Positions 16,801 to 18,130 of a DNA stretch of 18,130 nucleotides are shown in pieces. Numbering within the stretch: position 1 is the stretch's first letter; every line of letters starts with the position of its first letter. The notes below the pieces were generated by a model. That model was not told the DNA's origin. It saw nothing but the letters and a program-made list of their open reading frames with translations, and did not search any database. Source of the DNA: an uncultured Oscillospiraceae bacterium (GTDB lineage Bacteria > Bacillota > Clostridia > Oscillospirales > Acutalibacteraceae); contig UQQT01000046.1 in the NCBI GenBank assembly GCA_900543395.1, positions 1 to 18,130 on the forward strand, given 5' to 3'. The position numbers were made by a program, and so were the translations under genes.

Positions 16801-17748
16801 GTTAAGGGCATACTCAGAGTTACACCCGCCGTTCTTAAGGTTGCAGCGGCTGCGGAGAACAGACAGTACGATTCTACCAAGAACGTAAACGTTAACTTTA
16901 CTATCGAGTCCGGCAAGTACGGTTCGGATAACGTAGGTCTTTCCTACTACACCACCGTAGGTATTGCGGCAAGCGCAAATGCAGGAACGCAGATTGTTAC
17001 TTATACCGCTCCTACTCTCACGGGTACGAAGGCATCCAACTACGTTCTCAGCATAACCCCGATGTCCGGAAACCTCACCGTTGTTATTGATAAAGCCGAT
17101 CCCATCGGCGTTGTATTCCCCGACTCGGCATACATCGATTTCGGTAATCCTCTTTCGAACGCACAGTTCACGACCACCGGCAGCGGTGCAGGTAAGTTTG
17201 CTTACGTTAACGGAAGCGATGTTCCTTCGGCAGTCGGCACGTTCGCAAACTACATCGTTAGATTTACTCCCACCGATCCTAACTACAAGACTATTGAGAA
17301 AGCCGTTACCCTTACCGTTAACGTTGCTAAGATTGACTTCGTAGTAGGTATCAGCGGTACGCTCTACTCGGGCAATCCTCTTACCGCAGTTCTCACCGGA
17401 GCTCCTACTCTTTCGACTTCGTACATGAAGTATCAGTGGTACAGAGTAACCGAAAGCGGCGCGGAATCAATCCCCGGCGCAACCGGTTCGGTTTACAAGA
17501 CGACCGACGAGGATATCGGCGCTAAGATAATCGTCATTGTTTACTTCGACGCTTCTTCGCCGTTCCAGCTCAAGGACGACGCAAACGTACAGAGCGTAAT
17601 CAACGACGGTATTTCGGGTATTCTTGCTCAGACCACCGAGAACATTTCCGAGAAGTTTATGACCTTCTGGGAGAGACTTCTTGCATGGTGGTACAGAATT
17701 ATCGCCGCTATCCAGGCTCTTATCTTCGGTATCGGCGGCAGAAAATAA
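10858..17748 (+). CDS. Giant exported MBG/YDG-repeat surface protein
   Basis: 2296 residues, start set by AGGGAGG seven bases upstream. Residues 1-38 are a signal peptide (cleavage ASA-Q). Residues 40-620 are Asn/Gly/Val-rich with repeating short strands (NLNLNGHKVVF, LNLTGSGTVKLL, GGTVNVLAGNINV), like a right-handed beta-helix; family unproven. An Ig-like unit follows (about 633-758). From 759 to about 2245 run some 17 beta-sandwich units, joined at conserved Lys or Ala linkers near 759, 850, 952, 1041, 1129, 1215, 1300, 1385, 1471, 1561, 1657, 1742, 1829, 1905, 1992, 2079 and 2158. MBG-type units show TYGD or YGxxxP; YDG-type units show EYNGT, VYDGT, AYNGD, QYDST. Units near 1471 and 2158 are another Ig-like type (QWFRG, QWYRV). 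The tail FWERLLAWWYRIIAAI (2270-2285) is followed by a hydrophobic stretch and GGRK. No LPXTG. A surface adhesin or stalk is likely. Confidence 0.88.
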   Translation: MTKAKSIFKKSIMYLLVFCMTVCSMILIMPANTFNASAQTYTLTSFPSSFTAGNTYNITLGADVQSSSKLPVIPANCTVNLNLNGHKVVFVYSDGRGDNKVGVGTTDYLNHNLNYWGYLTNNGNLNLTGSGTVKLLAANYGVRITRNYDNLMGKAATIVNNGTLNVGAGVTVENDITIHMNDAKGSLSSAQYADVFVYGFAVYNTGTVNTSGTIIVNVLAAAYAGAKGNAYHFATAYGIFGGTVNVLAGNINVHAYAGAGGSSSWCKEANHMMSTAVGVYSNNVTVSGVSIINTKCDIWMSSGDYDCWKNGYAYQLSVGIMYSNTAYPQIGPGCNITASYQAVHGQSMKIPGLQDETGDDFTFNRKIADKCKNGRRIAVSVMGVGSLGTAAYGAQTQETDFKGSSWFGTTGDDVTNMALGYKYYPYNAYAANQIGNTYAYDITTASDWCKTFSGSFSGGDENLTYFQNGAVGQVGGQYVIMYRYYNKSISVNNLQAAYMQYNNGGAGNYSNVNYRGYIKDGNNHDANSGATDNAGTNYLYKSGGASKNTAFFDWTSVTYETPSVADFCRRNLSILANWNANGSNLYSQSLGINNSASIGSGKVLVIYFNYVQKDPSCIRTAVAPKGTVITKDSTGSSVTVDYTGKAVVPGTDFNLGIIDMGADTDIIVNNNGNTGDDTVITNAQTGVSRGYNITGTGSGINVSYKYSTDGGTTYPNDGLPKDSGTYKVQVIVDSDTDIRISGAMNRLGGIFTFDLTINKAQVTLGGFPSNLTYNGTYGQRYVDIIDLTALTATGVNGEIPLGTFNISSVDGNLYPNATDNFAVTVTWTPGTSAEQNYDLVSQDVTIIVAKRNVTANASDLTITYGDPALSNASITFENLADCDSVKVDNWINGSQFEINYNSEWHSYAVLAGSGYLPAGTYAMRIASFGGSADTNNTFTLNASNATLTVSPKVINYTASAADREYNGTTEVDISLTYASGLVGADEITVTSAVKGNTADANVGSAKKVTVDDTTITLAGARASSYKAVIANKDSLTVNITKSTPVIKTAVSTPDKLTYNSAAKLVDSAVPSGSAVASFDGTLGVEGTWSWKVPAAVPTVKQGTYTAVFTPNDTVNYNTVETDVSIAVAKKEIIVTVPELSAKYGDPIPAITSQITMTGWTGTDSFDNVATTGQASATTTYIQGAPTGTYPIAIEGTYASDNYSFKYVNSTLAIGKRTLTVTVENDTITYGDAVPVYTVDNLTFEGFYGDDDYTVLSPAPSINANGYYVGANAGTYEIQCNAGTSSNYDITVNNGTLTVDKAVLTVTPDDQVIPYGSPVPAFTSTYTGFVAGDSVTTTVIQGTITYSTTYAQNRPVNEYTSTAVVGDLSAVNYTFAGASGKVTVIKATPSVTAAPTANIVFGQSLASAVFSGETVLNPNNGNNVAGSFAYQQTTLVPAYAQSGSSFTARFTPADSDNYNAVNVTVVLIIDEKEISGIPVISGSPMAGQVLTASLDSMIPADIAVYNIQWFRGNAAVQGANGVTYNVTNADIGSTIKVVVTAKSNSGYTGEASSIETTVVIQALTPVTSAQLDIDVPTDCDYDNQYHYANVSVKSQYAGYVGSVTVYYNGKIEAPKDAGTYTVTVDIGTPSLKPGDTAYTSDYYGPVSGLEIGRFTINKIDYTVTYTPASKVYDGTVTASASVNEAGALDGTVVSLAPGYYFRFADKNVGTKAVNAYGMALTGADSANYNLVVVPASGTITPAKLSVRANASSRAYNGDTTVDILFSNISGYVNGEDAVDIYLTNGKGTMSTPNAGTNTVTNITYDKNGISKDNYEVVISNINDVTVVISKAVPVVTAPTITGLEYNSTRTLAQIDLSAYADADGSFVFTDTTVVPTCDVTAYSGRYISKNNNYSNLDVTINVIVAKKMVVLTADNATVVYGKEAPSFTLTADGFTGTDNLDDPNVAGGFHTITTNYAPGSAVGTYDIIINNSHNSANYTFTTVKGILRVTPAVLKVAAAAENRQYDSTKNVNVNFTIESGKYGSDNVGLSYYTTVGIAASANAGTQIVTYTAPTLTGTKASNYVLSITPMSGNLTVVIDKADPIGVVFPDSAYIDFGNPLSNAQFTTTGSGAGKFAYVNGSDVPSAVGTFANYIVRFTPTDPNYKTIEKAVTLTVNVAKIDFVVGISGTLYSGNPLTAVLTGAPTLSTSYMKYQWYRVTESGAESIPGATGSVYKTTDEDIGAKIIVIVYFDASSPFQLKDDANVQSVINDGISGILAQTTENISEKFMTFWERLLAWWYRIIAAIQALIFGIGGRK

Positions 17749-17799
17749 TCTGTCGGATTGATTATAAAGACTTGCACTGAGTCTTAAAACAAACATTAT

Positions 17800-17825
17800 C
17801 GCCCCTGTCCGAAAGGACGGGGGCG
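17800..17825 (+). terminator. Strong GNRA-capped hairpin after the giant gene
   Basis: An 11-bp stem (one G-T pair) closed by GAAA: CGCCCCTGTCC pairs with GGACGGGGGCG. The following bases are TGTGTTGTATAT, only moderately T-rich, so it may stabilise the mRNA end rather than terminate fully. Confidence 0.6.
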
Positions 17826-17850
17826 TGTGTTGTATATAGGTTAATGAATT

Positions 17851-17897
17851 GCCGAACCGCAGACCCGAGAGGAGAACGGTTCGGCGGTTTTGTTTTT
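17851..17897 (+). terminator. Intrinsic terminator of the giant gene
   Basis: A perfect 9-bp stem GCCGAACCG / CGGTTCGGC with a 17-nt loop is followed by GG and a T-rich tract (TTTTGTTTTT). It is the second hairpin in a row after the stop codon. Confidence 0.8.
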
Positions 17898-17909
17898 CAG
17901 GCAACGCAG

Positions 17910-17937
17910 GATAGGGGGGATTGTTTTTTGTCCTATC
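17910..17937. repeat. Short inverted repeat upstream of the recombinase
   Basis: GATAGG (17910-17915) and CCTATC (17932-17937) flank a 16-nt G/T-rich centre. It may be a weak hairpin or a recombinase core site; only six bases match. Confidence 0.3.
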
Positions 17938-17969
17938 ATTTCCGATAATTTATGTCGGAGGGGAAACGA

Positions 17970-18130
17970 ATGAAATTGACGGACTCAATTATAAACGAAT
18001 TTAAGGGATATTTGATTGATAATGATAAGAGTGTGTATACTGTCGAAAAGTATATACGTGATGTTATGAAGTTTGAAGAATTTGCGGGCGATTGTGAGAT
18101 AGAAAAAGAGACGGCGGGGGAGTATAAGAA
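17970..18130 (+). CDS. Tyrosine recombinase/integrase, N-terminal part (runs off right edge)
   Basis: The ATG at 17970 follows GGAGGGG at 17958-17964. The 53 visible codons begin MKLTDSIINEFKGYLIDNDK, then SVYTVEKYIRDVMKFEEFAG. This is the pattern of the N-terminal SAM-like, core-DNA-binding domain of phage-type integrases and XerC/D relatives (helix, then S-x-x-T-x-x-x-Y-x-x-D-x-x-x-F). The catalytic domain (R-H-R-Y) lies outside the window. Codons are more AT-rich (TTG, ATA, AGT, GAT) than in neighbouring genes, suggesting recent transfer. It could belong to a mobile element or act as an invertase. Confidence 0.75.
   Translation, partial: MKLTDSIINEFKGYLIDNDKSVYTVEKYIRDVMKFEEFAGDCEIEKETAGEYK

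Noticed and set aside
13132..17590. Recent tandem DNA repeats in the giant gene
   Set aside because: The units are repeated at protein-fold level only; no long near-identical DNA repeats are visible.
17467..17904. 145-codon minus-strand frame at the end of the giant gene
   Set aside because: It is antisense to the stalk-end coding sequence and runs through both hairpins, with no ribosome site.
1..18130. CRISPR array, tRNA or rRNA genes
   Set aside because: No regularly spaced direct repeats and no tRNA or rRNA signature were seen on either strand.

Overview
The window looks like chromosomal DNA from a Gram-positive anaerobe of the Clostridia (Bacillota). The signs are Shine-Dalgarno sequences of the AGGAGG type, sigma-A promoters close to TTGACA/TATAAT, a clostridial-type long glutamyl-tRNA synthetase, a D-aspartate-ligase-like operon, and a giant exported MBG/YDG-repeat protein. 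The genus cannot be read from the sequence alone.

Left part, minus strand (1-5197). From a divergent promoter region near 5.2 kb, an apparent operon runs leftward: glutamyl-tRNA synthetase (gltX), glutaminyl-tRNA synthetase (glnS), then a four-helix membrane protein of unknown function. After a separate, very clear promoter (968-996) comes a secreted lipase-like protein of the LCAT type, cut by the left edge. Its nucleophile-elbow serine appears to be glycine.

Middle part, plus strand (5222-10316). A tight four-gene operon encodes an ATP-grasp ligase resembling D-aspartate ligases, an aspartate/glutamate racemase, a glutamine-hydrolysing asparagine synthetase and a metallophosphoesterase-like protein. 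The first three match the parts list for a D-Asp/D-Asn peptidoglycan cross-bridge: make D-Asp, ligate it to the stem-peptide lysine, amidate it. This is an inference from gene content.

Right part, plus strand (10561-18130). A perfect consensus promoter (TTGACA, 17 nt, TATAAT) drives a leader of about 260 nt that contains an intrinsic terminator about 80 nt from the predicted start, so it looks like an attenuator or a small RNA with read-through. Beyond it lies a 2296-residue exported protein: signal peptide, N-terminal beta-rich region of about 590 residues, one Ig-like unit, about 17 beta-sandwich units of roughly 87 residues (MBG/YDG type), and a short aromatic/amphipathic C-terminal tail instead of LPXTG. 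Two hairpins close this gene. The last 161 bases hold the start of a tyrosine recombinase with visibly more AT-rich codon use.
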